A stretch of DNA of 64,000 bases from the NCBI RefSeq assembly GCF_003940805.1, contig NZ_CP034328.1, forward strand, positions 1,780,001 to 1,844,000, given 5' to 3'. The notes beneath the pieces are model-generated. The model did not search any database, was not told where the DNA came from, and saw only the letters and a program-made list of their open reading frames with translations. The position numbers were made by a program, and so were the translations under genes. Below are positions 31,779 through 40,087 of the stretch, piece after piece. Origin of the DNA: Tabrizicola piscis (GTDB lineage Bacteria; Pseudomonadota; Alphaproteobacteria; Rhodobacterales; Rhodobacteraceae). The first letter of the stretch is position 1. Each line of letters begins with the position of its first letter.

Positions 31779-31794
31779 TAGACCGGTCGGTCTA
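31779..31794. promoter_or_regulatory. TetR-type operator 2 (divergent promoter)
   Basis: TAGACCGGTCGGTCTA, with the same TAGACC/GGTCTA arms, lies 28 bp centre-to-centre from operator 1 and 39 bases upstream of the tetR ATG. TAGACC-type palindromes are known targets of LmrA/YxaF-like TetR proteins. Confidence 0.8.
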
Positions 31795-31832
31795 GTCTTT
31801 CCGTGACGGGGAATAGCAGATAGTCTGGCGCG

Positions 31833-32390
31833 ATGCAGGACGACACCCCTACCCGCGACCGGCTGGTGACCACCGCCGCCACGCTGTTCCGGCGGCAGGG
31901 CTATCACGCCACCGGACTGGCCGAGATTCTGGCCGAGGCGGGGGTTCCCAAGGGATCGCTTTACCACCACTTCCCTGACGGCAAGGCCGGTCTTGCGATG
32001 GCTGCCGCCGACTGGACCGCCGCTTTCCTGATTCGTATCATCGACGATGCTTTCCAACCCGCCCCCGGTTACCGCGAGGGGATGGCGCATTACTGCAACA
32101 AACTTGCAAAGCTGTTCCAACTGACCGATGCGGCGAACACCTGCCCGATTTCGGCGCTTTTGTTCGACGGGCCGGAAAGCGATGCGTTTCGCGGCCATGC
32201 CGACCATGTCTTTCAGCGCCTGATCGATGCGGTGGCAGGCCATGCGCAGCGTCTGGGTCTGCCACCGGATGAAGCGGTGGCGCAGGCCGAGACCTTGCTG
32301 ATCGCGGTTGAGGGCGCGTGGACCCTGGCCCGCGCCCGCCGCGATGCCGCGGTGCTGCGGTCGCTGCCCGCACGGCTGCTGCCTGGCTGA
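31833..32390 (+). CDS. TetR/AcrR-family transcriptional regulator (LmrA/YxaF type)
   Basis: A 185-residue repressor. The N-terminal helix-turn-helix is clear: TRDRLVTTAATLFRRQGYHATGLAEILAEAGVPKGSLYHHFP, with residues 8-48 covering the fold (KGSLYHHFPDGKAGL is the recognition-helix hallmark). The remaining domain (LQ.TDAANTCPISALLFDGPES) resembles the LmrA/YxaF branch. It diverges from the alpha/beta hydrolase and shares two operator palindromes, implying autoregulation and ligand-dependent control of the hydrolase. Confidence 0.92.
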   Translation: MQDDTPTRDRLVTTAATLFRRQGYHATGLAEILAEAGVPKGSLYHHFPDGKAGLAMAAADWTAAFLIRIIDDAFQPAPGYREGMAHYCNKLAKLFQLTDAANTCPISALLFDGPESDAFRGHADHVFQRLIDAVAGHAQRLGLPPDEAVAQAETLLIAVEGAWTLARARRDAAVLRSLPARLLPG

Positions 32391-32426
32391 CCTTGCAGCC
32401 CCCAAAGCTTTCGCCTATATCTGATG

Positions 32427-32525
32427 GCGAGAGGTTGGCGCGGGCAGGTGCCTCGCCAACCCGGTCAGGTCCGGAAGGAAGCAGCCGTAACGAGCCCCAC
32501 TTGGGTCGTTGTCCAGCCTCTCACC
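32427..32525 (+). ncRNA. ffs: Signal recognition particle RNA, small bacterial type (4.5S)
   Basis: The conserved SRP domain is directly readable: GGTCAGGTCCGGAAGGAAGC followed by AGCCGTAACGA at 32463-32493, containing the GGAA tetraloop (32473-32476) and the asymmetric internal loop that binds Ffh. The flanks can pair (5' GAGAGG with 3' CCTCTC) to close a hairpin of about 100 bases. The location just upstream of dnaX is usual for alphaproteobacteria. The ends are estimated from the pairing. Confidence 0.95.
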
Positions 32526-32588
32526 TTGTTCCCCTTCTCTTGTTCCCATGGGCGCTGCGGTCTAGGATCACCCCAACAGGGGAGCCCC

Positions 32589-34349
32589 ATGTCCGAACAG
32601 CCCGCCTATCAGGTTCTAGCCCGAAAATACCGCCCGCAGACCTTTGCCGATCTTATCGGGCAAGAGGCGATGGTGCGCACGCTGAAGAACGCCTTTGCGG
32701 CGGACCGGATCGCGCATGCTTTCGTGATGACCGGGGTGCGCGGCGTGGGCAAGACCACCACGGCGCGGATCATTGCCAAGGGGCTGAACTGCGTCGGGCC
32801 AGACGGCGCGGGGGGGCCGACGACGGAACCCTGCGGTCTGTGCGAACCGTGCCGGGCCATTGCCGAAGGCCGCCATGTCGATGTGCTGGAGATGGACGCC
32901 GCCAGCCGGACCGGGGTGGGCGACATCCGCGAAATCATCGATTCGGTGCACTATCGGGCGGCAAGCGCGCGGTTCAAGGTCTACATCATCGACGAAGTGC
33001 ACATGCTGTCGACCGCCGCCTTCAACGCGCTGTTGAAGACGCTGGAGGAGCCGCCCGCGCATGTGAAGTTCATCTTTGCCACCACCGAGATTCGCAAGGT
33101 TCCGGTCACGGTGCTGTCGCGCTGCCAGCGGTTCGACCTGAAGCGGATCGAACCCGAAGTGATGATGGCCCACCTTGCCGGCGTGGCCGCCAAGGAAGGT
33201 GCCACGCTTGCGCCTGATGCGCTTGCCCTGATCACCCGCGCTGCCGAAGGGTCGGTCCGCGACGCGATGAGCCTGATGGATCAGGCGATTGCGCATGGGG
33301 CGGGGGAAACCAGCGCCGATCAGGTGCGCGCGATGCTGGGTCTGGCGGACCGGGGGCGGACGCTGGACCTGTTCGATCTGATCATGCGGGGCGATGCGGC
33401 GACGGCACTTGCGGAACTGTCCGGGCAATATGCCGACGGGGCTGACCCGATGGCCGTCCTGCGCGATCTGGCCGAGATCACGCACTGGATTTCGGTCATC
33501 AAGATCAACCCCGCCTCGGCCGAGGACCCGACGACCCCGCCGGACGAACAGTCGCGTGGGGTGGATATGGCCGCCCGCCTGCCGATGCGCGCGCTGACGC
33601 GGATGTGGCAGATGCTGCTGAAAGCCGTGGAAGAGGTGGCGCTGGCCCCGAACGCGATGATGGCGGCCGAGATGGCGGTGATCCGGCTGACCCATGTGGC
33701 CGACTTGCCAGACCCGGAAACGCTGGTGAAGAAGCTGTCGGACGCGCCGCGCCCGCCCTCGGGCGGGGGGATGGCAGGTGGAGCGATGGCAGGTGGGGCG
33801 CCAGCGGGAGGGGTGACGGTGCATTCCACGCTGCGCGCCCCGTCTGCGCCCCTGCGCGGGGCGATGATGACGGCGACAGCTCCGGCGCTGGCGGAAGATG
33901 CGCTGCAGGTCTATGCCAGCTTTGATGCGATCGTGGACCTGATCCGCGTGAAGCGCGACATGGTCCTGCTGCATGAGATCGAGACGACACTGCGCCTTGT
34001 CCGCTATGCGCCCGGCCGGATCGAGTTTGAACCGGCGAACGGGGCCAAGCCCGATCTTGCCGCCCGGCTGGGCCAGCGCCTGCAAGGCTGGACCGGGGCG
34101 CGCTGGGGGGTGTCGGTCGTATCCACCGGGGGCGCGGCGACGATTGCCGAAGCGCGCAATGCCGAACAGATCGCGGCCAAGGCCGAAGCGGCGGAGAACC
34201 CCTTGGTTCAGGCGATTCTGACGGCGTTTCCGGGCGCCAAGGTGACCGACGTGCGCAACCCCGAGGCGCTGGTTGCCCAAGCTGCCGAGGCCGCCCTGCC
34301 CTTGGCCGAGCCAGAGCTGGACGACGACTGGAACCCGTTCGAGGAATGA
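32589..34349 (+). CDS. dnaX: DNA polymerase III subunits gamma/tau
   Basis: A 586-residue clamp-loader ATPase of the replisome. It begins MSEQPAYQVLARKYRPQTF, with Walker A GVRGVGKTTTARI near residue 50, four zinc cysteines (CVGP..CGLCEPC region), Walker B/DEXX YIIDEVHMLS and SRC motif VTVLSRCQRFD. The C-terminal tau-like region follows a Gly/Ala-rich linker. The ATG follows GGGGAGCCCC; a longer in-frame extension runs through the SRP RNA and is not real. It heads dnaX-GNAT-ybaB-recR. Confidence 0.97.
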   Translation: MSEQPAYQVLARKYRPQTFADLIGQEAMVRTLKNAFAADRIAHAFVMTGVRGVGKTTTARIIAKGLNCVGPDGAGGPTTEPCGLCEPCRAIAEGRHVDVLEMDAASRTGVGDIREIIDSVHYRAASARFKVYIIDEVHMLSTAAFNALLKTLEEPPAHVKFIFATTEIRKVPVTVLSRCQRFDLKRIEPEVMMAHLAGVAAKEGATLAPDALALITRAAEGSVRDAMSLMDQAIAHGAGETSADQVRAMLGLADRGRTLDLFDLIMRGDAATALAELSGQYADGADPMAVLRDLAEITHWISVIKINPASAEDPTTPPDEQSRGVDMAARLPMRALTRMWQMLLKAVEEVALAPNAMMAAEMAVIRLTHVADLPDPETLVKKLSDAPRPPSGGGMAGGAMAGGAPAGGVTVHSTLRAPSAPLRGAMMTATAPALAEDALQVYASFDAIVDLIRVKRDMVLLHEIETTLRLVRYAPGRIEFEPANGAKPDLAARLGQRLQGWTGARWGVSVVSTGGAATIAEARNAEQIAAKAEAAENPLVQAILTAFPGAKVTDVRNPEALVAQAAEAALPLAEPELDDDWNPFEE

Positions 34350-34813
34350 TCCAGCCGCGCCGTGCCACGTCAGAGGACGCAGCCACGCTTGCCCGGCTGA
34401 ACGCCCATGTGCAGGACTGGCACGCGGCGCATTACCCGGACGTGTTTCATGCCCAGCCCGACCCGGATGGGCTGATCGCCTATTTCGCAGACCGACTTGC
34501 CGACCCGGCCTGCACGGCCTTCGTGACGGGCGACCCGGCCGTGGGCTACGCCTTGTGCGTGTTGCAGACCCGTGAGGCATCGGTCTTTTCTCCCACCATT
34601 CGCCGCCTGCTGATCGACCATGTCGCGGTCGCACCCGAGGCCCGGCGGCAGGGCCATGGCCGCGCCCTGTTGCGCGCGGCGCGGGGCCTGGCGCGCAACC
34701 TGGCGGTGGACGAAATCCTGCTGGACACCTGGGAAGCGAACACCAGCGCCCATGCCTTTTTTCGCGCCGAGGGGTTCTCTCCGCGCAGAATGCTGTTTCG
34801 CGCGGTCCCGTGA
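34346..34813 (+). CDS. GNAT-family N-acetyltransferase
   Basis: A 155-residue acetyl-CoA-dependent transferase. The acetyl-CoA pyrophosphate loop is VAPEARRQGHGRALL near residue 95 (R/Q-x-x-G-x-G/A), with the preceding strand LLIDHVAV. It overlaps the dnaX stop by 4 bases (ATGA) and so is translationally coupled, an inserted cargo gene between dnaX and ybaB. The substrate is unknown. Confidence 0.9.
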   Translation: MIQPRRATSEDAATLARLNAHVQDWHAAHYPDVFHAQPDPDGLIAYFADRLADPACTAFVTGDPAVGYALCVLQTREASVFSPTIRRLLIDHVAVAPEARRQGHGRALLRAARGLARNLAVDEILLDTWEANTSAHAFFRAEGFSPRRMLFRAVP

Positions 34814-34881
34814 TCTTTCTCCTGTGACCTTGCGCCACGCCCTTGGGGCCCGTATCTCAAAGGAAACGAACGGAGTACGAC

Positions 34882-35235
34882 ATGTTCAAGGGATTGGGCG
34901 GACTGGCCGGGCTTGGCGATATGGCCAAGATGATGAAGGCCGCCACTGAAATGCAGTCCAAGATCACCGAGCTGCAGGAAGAGCTGTCAAAGATCGTGGT
35001 CACGGGCGAATCCGGCGGGGGTCTGGTGAAAGCGCTGGCCACGGCGAAGGGCGAAGTGACAGGGCTGGACATTGACCCGTCCATTCTTGTGGCCGGCGAG
35101 AAGGAGGTGGTTGAGGACCTGATCCTTGCCGCGATCCATGATGCCCAAGCAAAGGCCCGCATGAAAAGCGAACGAAGGATGGCCCGCCTTGCCGAAAAGA
35201 TGGGCGTGCCGCCCGGCATGAAGCTGCCGTTCTGA
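34882..35235 (+). CDS. YbaB/EbfC family nucleoid-associated protein
   Basis: A 117-residue small DNA-binding protein that forms dimers and coats the nucleoid. The core is visible as [21 protein letters not shown], a coiled N-terminal helix, then [21 protein letters not shown] and LEDL..AAI-like helices. The length fits the family (105-115). The start [12 protein letters not shown] is chosen; upstream codons are non-homologous. It is between dnaX and recR, the conserved trio. Confidence 0.95.
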   Translation: MFKGLGGLAGLGDMAKMMKAATEMQSKITELQEELSKIVVTGESGGGLVKALATAKGEVTGLDIDPSILVAGEKEVVEDLILAAIHDAQAKARMKSERRMARLAEKMGVPPGMKLPF

Positions 35236-35249
35236 TATGGCCACCCGCA

Positions 35250-35846
35250 ATGGCTGACCCCACCGGCATCGACGCCCTGATCGACCTGATGGCCCGGCTT
35301 CCGGGCCTTGGGCCCCGGTCGGCGCGGCGCGCGGTGCTGGTCCTTCTCAAGAAACGCGGTCAGCTGATGGCCCCGCTGGCGCAGGCGCTGGCCGAAGTGG
35401 CGCTGTCGGCGAAGGACTGCCATGTCTGCGGCAATATCAGCACCACGGACATCTGTCCGATCTGTACCGAACCCTCGCGCGCCACTGGCGAGATCTGCGT
35501 GGTCGAGGATGTCGCCGATCTTTGGGCGATGGAACGCGGGCAGGTGTTCAAGGGGCGCTATCATGTGCTGGGCGGAACCTTGTCAGCGCTGGATGCCGTA
35601 GGGCCGGATGAGCTTGGGATTCCCCGGCTTGTGGCGCGTGTCGCCGATGAAGGCGTGCAAGAGGTCATCCTTGCGCTGAACGCCACGGTCGATGGCCAGA
35701 CCACCGCGCATTACATTGCCGACGCCCTTGCGCCGACCGCCGTGCAGATCACCACACTTGCGCAAGGCGTGCCGATCGGCGGCGAGCTTGACTATCTGGA
35801 CGACGGCACCATTGGCGCTGCCTTGCGGGCGCGGCGCAAGCTTTGA
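35250..35846 (+). CDS. recR: Recombination protein RecR
   Basis: A 198-residue protein loading RecA with RecF/RecO at gaps. It has the N-terminal HhH ([18 protein letters not shown]), a zinc finger ([16 protein letters not shown] near residues 57-72) and a Toprim domain ([15 protein letters not shown] and [19 protein letters not shown]). The length is normal for RecR (about 200). It lies 14 bp downstream of ybaB. Confidence 0.97.
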   Translation: MADPTGIDALIDLMARLPGLGPRSARRAVLVLLKKRGQLMAPLAQALAEVALSAKDCHVCGNISTTDICPICTEPSRATGEICVVEDVADLWAMERGQVFKGRYHVLGGTLSALDAVGPDELGIPRLVARVADEGVQEVILALNATVDGQTTAHYIADALAPTAVQITTLAQGVPIGGELDYLDDGTIGAALRARRKL

Positions 35847-35854
35847 CCGATGCG

Positions 35855-35911
35855 GCGGGGGTTTCACGCCCCCGCACCCGTACTGAAGAAGCGGGGGTTT
35901 CACACCCCCGC
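35855..35911. terminator. Two tandem GC-rich hairpins after recR
   Basis: Two almost identical stem-loops, GCGGGGG-TTTCACG-CCCCCGC (35855-35875) and GCGGGGG-TTTCACA-CCCCCGC (35891-35911), each 7-bp arms with a TTTCAC loop, both followed by ACCC. Both sit within 70 bases of the recR stop. The downstream run to 36094 holds the accD promoter and no further gene. Confidence 0.65.
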
Positions 35912-36031
35912 ACCCCCGTGGGATATTTTCGGAAGGGAAAACACCGGGGCAGTGCATTCTGCCTTTGCCTGCCATCAAGGCATTGCGCCGCCGATGCGGA
36001 AACTTCCTGAGGCTGGAGCGATCCGCGCTGA

Positions 36032-36060
36032 TTGCAATTCCGCCCCCTTCGGCTTATCTC
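36032..36060 (+). promoter_or_regulatory. Candidate sigma-70-type promoter for accD
   Basis: TTGCAA and TATCTC are separated by 17 bases, ending 34 bases upstream of the accD ATG. The match is moderate at the -10 but spacing and position are right. The rest of the 35912-36094 gap shows nothing else recognisable. Confidence 0.4.
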
Positions 36061-36094
36061 GGGTCTCTGACCGTGAGAGGCAACAGGCGCCCGC

Positions 36095-37012
36095 ATGAAC
36101 TGGATCACCAACTACGTCCGCCCCAAGATCAACTCGCTGTTTTCGCGCCGCGAGGTGCCGGAGAACCTTTGGACGAAGTGCCCGGAATGCGGGACCATGC
36201 TGTTTCACCGAGAGCTTTCGGGAAACCAGAACGTCTGTTCGAACTGCGATCACCACATGGCGATCAGCCCGCGCGAACGGTTCGAGGCGCTGTTTGACGG
36301 TGGGATCTTCACCGAGGTCAAGGTTCCCGAACCCGTGGCCGACCCGCTGCATTTCCGTGACCAGAAGAAATATCCCGACCGGGTGAAGGCCGCGCAAAAG
36401 GCATCGGGCGAACGTGATGCGATGCTGGTGGCCGAAGGTGACATCAACCGCACCCCGGTTGTGATGGCCGCGCAGGACTTTGCCTTCATGGCCGGGTCGA
36501 TGGGCATGTATGTCGGCAATGCGATCATCGCCGCCGCCGAACGGGCGGTAAAGCTGAAGCGTCCGCTGGTGCTGTTCTCCGCCTCGGGCGGGGCGCGGAT
36601 GCAGGAGGGGATGCTGTCGCTGATGCAGATGCCGCGCACGACCGTGGCGGTGCAGATGCTGAAAGAGGCGGGGCTGCCTTACATCGTAGTGCTGACGCAT
36701 CCTACCACCGGCGGGGTGACGGCCAGCTATGCCATGCTGGGCGACGTGCAGATTGCAGAACCCAATGCCCAGATCGGCTTTGCCGGCGCGCGGGTGATCG
36801 AACAGACGATCCGCGAAAAGCTGCCCGAAGGCTTTCAGCGGGCGGAATATCTTCTGGACCACGGGATGCTGGACCGTGTGGTGCACCGGAAGGCGATGAA
36901 GGATGAATTGGTCACGCTGATCCGCATGCTGATGGGCCTGCCCCCTGCGATCAAGGGTGACCTGCCTGCGCCGACCGACAAGGCCCCGGAACCGGTGGAA
37001 GTCAAAGCGTGA
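36095..37012 (+). CDS. accD: Acetyl-CoA carboxylase carboxyltransferase subunit beta
   Basis: A 305-residue subunit that transfers the carboxyl group to acetyl-CoA, the first step of fatty acid synthesis. The N-terminal zinc ribbon is [12 protein letters not shown] and CSNCDHHM (residues about 27-52). The carboxyltransferase core includes FAFMAGSMG and [14 protein letters not shown], with [14 protein letters not shown] [18 protein letters not shown] near residue 210. The length agrees with AccD (about 300). It overlaps folC by 4 bases. Confidence 0.97.
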   Translation: MNWITNYVRPKINSLFSRREVPENLWTKCPECGTMLFHRELSGNQNVCSNCDHHMAISPRERFEALFDGGIFTEVKVPEPVADPLHFRDQKKYPDRVKAAQKASGERDAMLVAEGDINRTPVVMAAQDFAFMAGSMGMYVGNAIIAAAERAVKLKRPLVLFSASGGARMQEGMLSLMQMPRTTVAVQMLKEAGLPYIVVLTHPTTGGVTASYAMLGDVQIAEPNAQIGFAGARVIEQTIREKLPEGFQRAEYLLDHGMLDRVVHRKAMKDELVTLIRMLMGLPPAIKGDLPAPTDKAPEPVEVKA

Positions 37013-38280
37013 CACTTGGGTCTGACGTCGTCCTTGAACGGATGATGACGCTGCACCCGAAGGTCATTGACCTGACCTTGGCGCGCGTCGAACGGCTGTT
37101 GTCCGCACTCGGGAACCCCGAAAGGGCTCTGCCCCCTGTGGTTCACCTTGCCGGGACCAATGGCAAGGGCAGCACACAAGCCATGATCCGCGCCGGGCTT
37201 GAGGCCGGGGGCGACCGGGTCCACGCCTATACCTCGCCGCATCTGGCCCGGTTTCATGAGCGGATCCGGCTGGCGGGAGAGTTGATTTCCGAACCGGCGT
37301 TGACGGCCCTGCTGGACGAATGCGTGACCGCGAACGGCCCGGACGAGATCACCTTCTTCGAGATCACCACCTGCGCCGCCTTTCTGGCCTTTGCGCGGGT
37401 CCCGGCGGACTGGACCTTGCTGGAGGTGGGGCTTGGCGGGCGGCTGGATGCGACGAATGTGGTCGACAGCCCCCGGCTGACGATCATCACCCCGGTCAGT
37501 CTGGACCATCAGGCGTTTCTGGGTGACACGGTGGCCGCGATTGCGGGCGAAAAGGCCGGGATCATCAAGCGCGGTGTGCCGGTAATCGTGGGACCGCAGA
37601 CCGACGAAGGGCTGGCGGTGATCGAGGCGAAGGCGGCGCGGATGGGTGCCCCGGTTCTGGCCTACGGACAGCACTGGCATGTGACCGAGGATCGGGGTCG
37701 GCTGGTGTTTCAGGATGAAAGCGGTCTTCTGGACCTGCCCTTGCCCAATCTGCCCGGCCCGCATCAGGTGCAGAACGCCGGGGCGGCGATTGCCGCCTTG
37801 CGCCACTTGGGCCGGGATGAGGCGGCGTGCGAAGCTGCCGTCACCCGCGCTTTATGGCCCGCCCGGATGCAGCGCCTGCGTCAGGGACCGCTGGTCGAGG
37901 CGGCACCCGAGGTCGAGCTTTGGCTGGACGGCGGGCACAACCCGGCGGGCGGCGAAGCGGTGGCCGCCACGCTTGCCCGGATGCCCAAGCGCGAGACGCA
38001 TCTGATCTGCGGGATGCTGAACACCAAGGACGTGACGGGATACATGGTGCCGCTGGCATCCCATGTCGCTCGGCTGCATGCGGTGTCGATCCCGGGCGAA
38101 AAGAACACGCTTCCGGCCGAGGTCACCCGCGACGCCGCCATTGACGCCGGGATAGACTCGCTCACCGCTCCGTCAGTGGCTGATGCCTTGGCAGGGATCG
38201 CCGCGACCTCGCCCACGGCAAGGGTGCTGATCTGCGGGTCGCTGTATCTGGCAGGGACGGTGCTGCGGGAGAATGGGTGA
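37009..38280 (+). CDS. folC: Dihydrofolate synthase / folylpolyglutamate synthase
   Basis: A 423-residue Mur-ligase-type enzyme adding glutamates to dihydropteroate and folates. Visible are the P-loop [14 protein letters not shown] near residue 46, [20 protein letters not shown]-like [12 protein letters not shown] and the C-terminal [12 protein letters not shown]. It begins with GTG overlapping the accD stop (GTGA), a coupling typical of accD-folC. The length is normal (about 420). Confidence 0.95.
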   Translation: MTLGSDVVLERMMTLHPKVIDLTLARVERLLSALGNPERALPPVVHLAGTNGKGSTQAMIRAGLEAGGDRVHAYTSPHLARFHERIRLAGELISEPALTALLDECVTANGPDEITFFEITTCAAFLAFARVPADWTLLEVGLGGRLDATNVVDSPRLTIITPVSLDHQAFLGDTVAAIAGEKAGIIKRGVPVIVGPQTDEGLAVIEAKAARMGAPVLAYGQHWHVTEDRGRLVFQDESGLLDLPLPNLPGPHQVQNAGAAIAALRHLGRDEAACEAAVTRALWPARMQRLRQGPLVEAAPEVELWLDGGHNPAGGEAVAATLARMPKRETHLICGMLNTKDVTGYMVPLASHVARLHAVSIPGEKNTLPAEVTRDAAIDAGIDSLTAPSVADALAGIAATSPTARVLICGSLYLAGTVLRENG

Positions 38281-38343
38281 AGGCCATTTAGCTGCCGTAA
38301 TTGCAAGGAAATCTGATCCCGTGCTGCCAATGTCGAGGGTAAG

Positions 38344-39063
38344 ATGGCCATACAATCTCCTGCCACATGCGGTCCTGCATCGGCCCCGTCGAAGCCCCGC
38401 GTGGCACTTTTGGTGGACGGAGAGAACCTGACACAGGATCTTGCAGGCAAGATCATCCAAGCCGCACTTGCAGAAGGCGAAGTTGTCATTCGCCGCGTCT
38501 ACGGTGATGCAGGTCGCCTGCCGAAATGGAACGCTGCCCCCGGATTCAAGATGATGCATTCCGGGTCGGGAAAGAACGCAACAGACCTGCTGCTGACCGT
38601 CGAGGCGATGGCGCTGATGCTCGGCCGTCAAGCGGATGTACTGTGTATTGCCGCGTCGGACGGGGACTACACGCATCTTGCAACATACCTGCGTGAGGCG
38701 GGCTTTCGGGTCGTCGGATTGGGGGAGTCGAAGGCCAGTGAGAGACTACGCAAGTCCTTCACCCGGTTTCGGGAACTTGCAGTTTCAGACGTGGCGAAGG
38801 TCGCCAGTCCAACGCCACCAAAGCCGGACAGCGCGGCCAAAAGCGTTCTGGACAAGGTCATCGCACTTATTCGGGACGAGGGCGGGAACGACGGTTTCAG
38901 TATCGTCAAGCTGAGCGGGCGAATGCATGCCTTGCATCAAACCAAGATCAGTACGCTGCCGGAAAAGACGTGGCGCAATTTCCTGAAAAGTCATGAACAG
39001 CTTTTCGAGTGCGAGCCGAAAGGGCAAGATTCCAAGGTTCGGCTTCGCAACGCTGCGCGCTAA
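38344..39063 (+). CDS. NYN-domain putative RNase with C-terminal OST-HTH/LOTUS-like domain
   Basis: A 239-residue protein whose first 140 residues match the NYN (LabA/DUF88) PIN-like nuclease fold: VALLVDGENL with the first catalytic Asp, later NATDLLLTVEAM and CIAASDGDYTHLA with further acidic residues, and GFRVVGLGESKASERLR. The C-terminal part (VLDKVIALIRDEGGNDGFSIVKLSGRMHALHQ to the end) resembles an OST-HTH/LOTUS RNA-binding domain. NYN plus OST-HTH pairs are known and are inferred RNA endonucleases; the target is unknown. It stands alone, convergent with a tetR gene overlapping by 4 bases. Confidence 0.85.
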   Translation: MAIQSPATCGPASAPSKPRVALLVDGENLTQDLAGKIIQAALAEGEVVIRRVYGDAGRLPKWNAAPGFKMMHSGSGKNATDLLLTVEAMALMLGRQADVLCIAASDGDYTHLATYLREAGFRVVGLGESKASERLRKSFTRFRELAVSDVAKVASPTPPKPDSAAKSVLDKVIALIRDEGGNDGFSIVKLSGRMHALHQTKISTLPEKTWRNFLKSHEQLFECEPKGQDSKVRLRNAAR

Positions 39064-39686
39064 CCCCCCACCGCATACCGCGCCATGAACATGTCCACCG
39101 CGCCGTGGACGATTCGGTCAGCCATATCGGGGGTGATGGTTTCGGCCATCCCGAAGATCAGCTTTTCGTGGATCGTCGCTTTGCACAATTGGGCAAACTG
39201 GTCGGCGGCAAGCTCCAGATCATCAATCCGCAGGGCCCCGCCTTCGACATAGCAGCCCAGATGATGCACCAGCCGCGCATGGATCAGGCCGGGGCCATAT
39301 TCATAGAACTCGCGCCCCAGGCCGGGGAAACGTTCGCCCTCACCCACGACGATGCGGAACATGCGTTGGCCGAATTCGGACAGCAGAAACTCCACGATCC
39401 GTTCCGCGGCGATGGTCAGGGCCGCCCGAACGGGCACGTCCCCGTCAATCGAGGCTTCCGCTTCCTCGGTCTGGCGATGACATTCGCAGCGGGCGACCTC
39501 AAGGAACATGAGTTGCTTGTCGGGGAAGTAGGCGTAGATCGTGGCCTTCGATACCCCGGCTTCGCGCGCGATGTCGTCAACCGATGCGCGTTCGAACCCG
39601 TCGCGCAGGAATACCTTGCGCGCGCCATCAAGTACCTGGTCGAACTTCCGGCCACGCCGGACGCCGTGATCGTCAATGATGGTCAT
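39060..39686 (-). CDS. TetR/AcrR-family transcriptional regulator
   Basis: A 208-residue repressor with an N-terminal helix-turn-helix near residues 17-55 (ARKVFLRDGFERASVDDIAREAGVSKATIYAYFPDK, abridged landmark SKATIYAYFPDK). The C-terminal domain (GERFPGLGREFYEYGP and a TetR_C-like AADQFAQLCKA stretch) is of the YsiA/FadR-like size. The ATG gives MTIIDDHGVRRG; upstream codons have no family match. It follows a small secreted-protein gene on the same strand, whose promoter carries three repeated palindromes, so autoregulation is likely. Confidence 0.9.
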   Translation of the reverse strand: MTIIDDHGVRRGRKFDQVLDGARKVFLRDGFERASVDDIAREAGVSKATIYAYFPDKQLMFLEVARCECHRQTEEAEASIDGDVPVRAALTIAAERIVEFLLSEFGQRMFRIVVGEGERFPGLGREFYEYGPGLIHARLVHHLGCYVEGGALRIDDLELAADQFAQLCKATIHEKLIFGMAETITPDMADRIVHGAVDMFMARYAVGG

Positions 39687-39747
39687 GCGGTCCCCATCGG
39701 GCAACCATAGGGCATCCGGCCTTGGCGCGGCAAGCGATGCGACGCAG

Positions 39748-39933
39748 TTACTTCGAAAGGGCGCAGTCCTGCACGGTGCTGTCGGCAACGCAGGACTTGG
39801 TCGAGGGCGCGGCGACAGGTTCGGGAAAGCTGAGCGAGGGCAGCAGCACGGTCAGGCTTTGCGCAGCGACCGGCGCAGCAACGGCAATGGAAAGGGCGGC
39901 GGCAAGGGCGGCGGCGAGTACGGTGCGGATCAT
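39748..39933 (-). CDS. Small secreted protein of unknown function, TetR-linked
   Basis: A 61-residue ORF with a clear Sec signal peptide (MIRTVLAAALAAALSIAVAA, cleavage after VAAQ near residue 25) leaving a mature peptide of about 36 residues with two cysteines (SCVADSTVQDC) that could form a disulfide. AAAGGA lies upstream of the ATG. It is the first gene of a putative operon with the tetR gene 61 bp downstream, both behind three palindromes. No family is recognised; a real gene is likely from signal peptide and promoter, but not proven. Confidence 0.6.
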   Translation of the reverse strand: MIRTVLAAALAAALSIAVAAPVAAQSLTVLLPSLSFPEPVAAPSTKSCVADSTVQDCALSK

Positions 39934-39947
39934 GGCCAAGTCCTTTT

Positions 39948-39963
39948 TGAACTGTTGAGTTCA
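39948..39963. promoter_or_regulatory. Operator palindrome 1 (TGAAC-type)
   Basis: TGAACTGTTGAGTTCA, a 16-base dyad with arms TGAACT/AGTTCA, immediately upstream of the small secreted-protein gene. Confidence 0.75.
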
Positions 39964-39970
39964 CATGAAA

Positions 39971-39986
39971 TGAACCGATCAGTTCA
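39971..39986. promoter_or_regulatory. Operator palindrome 2 (TGAAC-type)
   Basis: TGAACCGATCAGTTCA, with the same TGAAC/GTTCA arms, 23 bp centre-to-centre from palindrome 1. Confidence 0.75.
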
Positions 39987-40003
39987 GATTCGCAAGAAGA
40001 AAA

Positions 40004-40019
40004 TGAACTGGTGAGTTCA
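40004..40019. promoter_or_regulatory. Operator palindrome 3 (TGAAC-type)
   Basis: TGAACTGGTGAGTTCA, 33 bp centre-to-centre from palindrome 2 and about 70 bases upstream of the mbfA start; it could serve both directions. Confidence 0.75.
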
Positions 40020-40055
40020 AATTATGCCATTGCGCCGCCGTGGCACAGCGCTACA

Positions 40056-40070
40056 TTAGAATGATTCCAA
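40056..40070. promoter_or_regulatory. Irr/ICE-like box upstream of mbfA
   Basis: TTAGAATGATTCCAA is a near-perfect 15-base inverted repeat (TTAGAA / TTCCAA, one mismatch) 18 bases upstream of the mbfA start. It resembles the iron-control element bound by Irr in alphaproteobacteria. Because mbfA is an iron exporter repressed by Irr in Bradyrhizobium, this is a plausible iron-regulated operator. Confidence 0.5.
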
Positions 40071-40087
40071 ATAACTCGGACTTCCCC

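Noticed and set aside
32616..34838. 740-codon minus-strand ORF opposite dnaX
   Set aside because: Antisense to dnaX with shadow-type composition.
35847..36094. Possible CRISPR because of the two repeated hairpins after recR
   Set aside because: Only two short repeats, each an internal hairpin, with no regular spacers and no cas genes.
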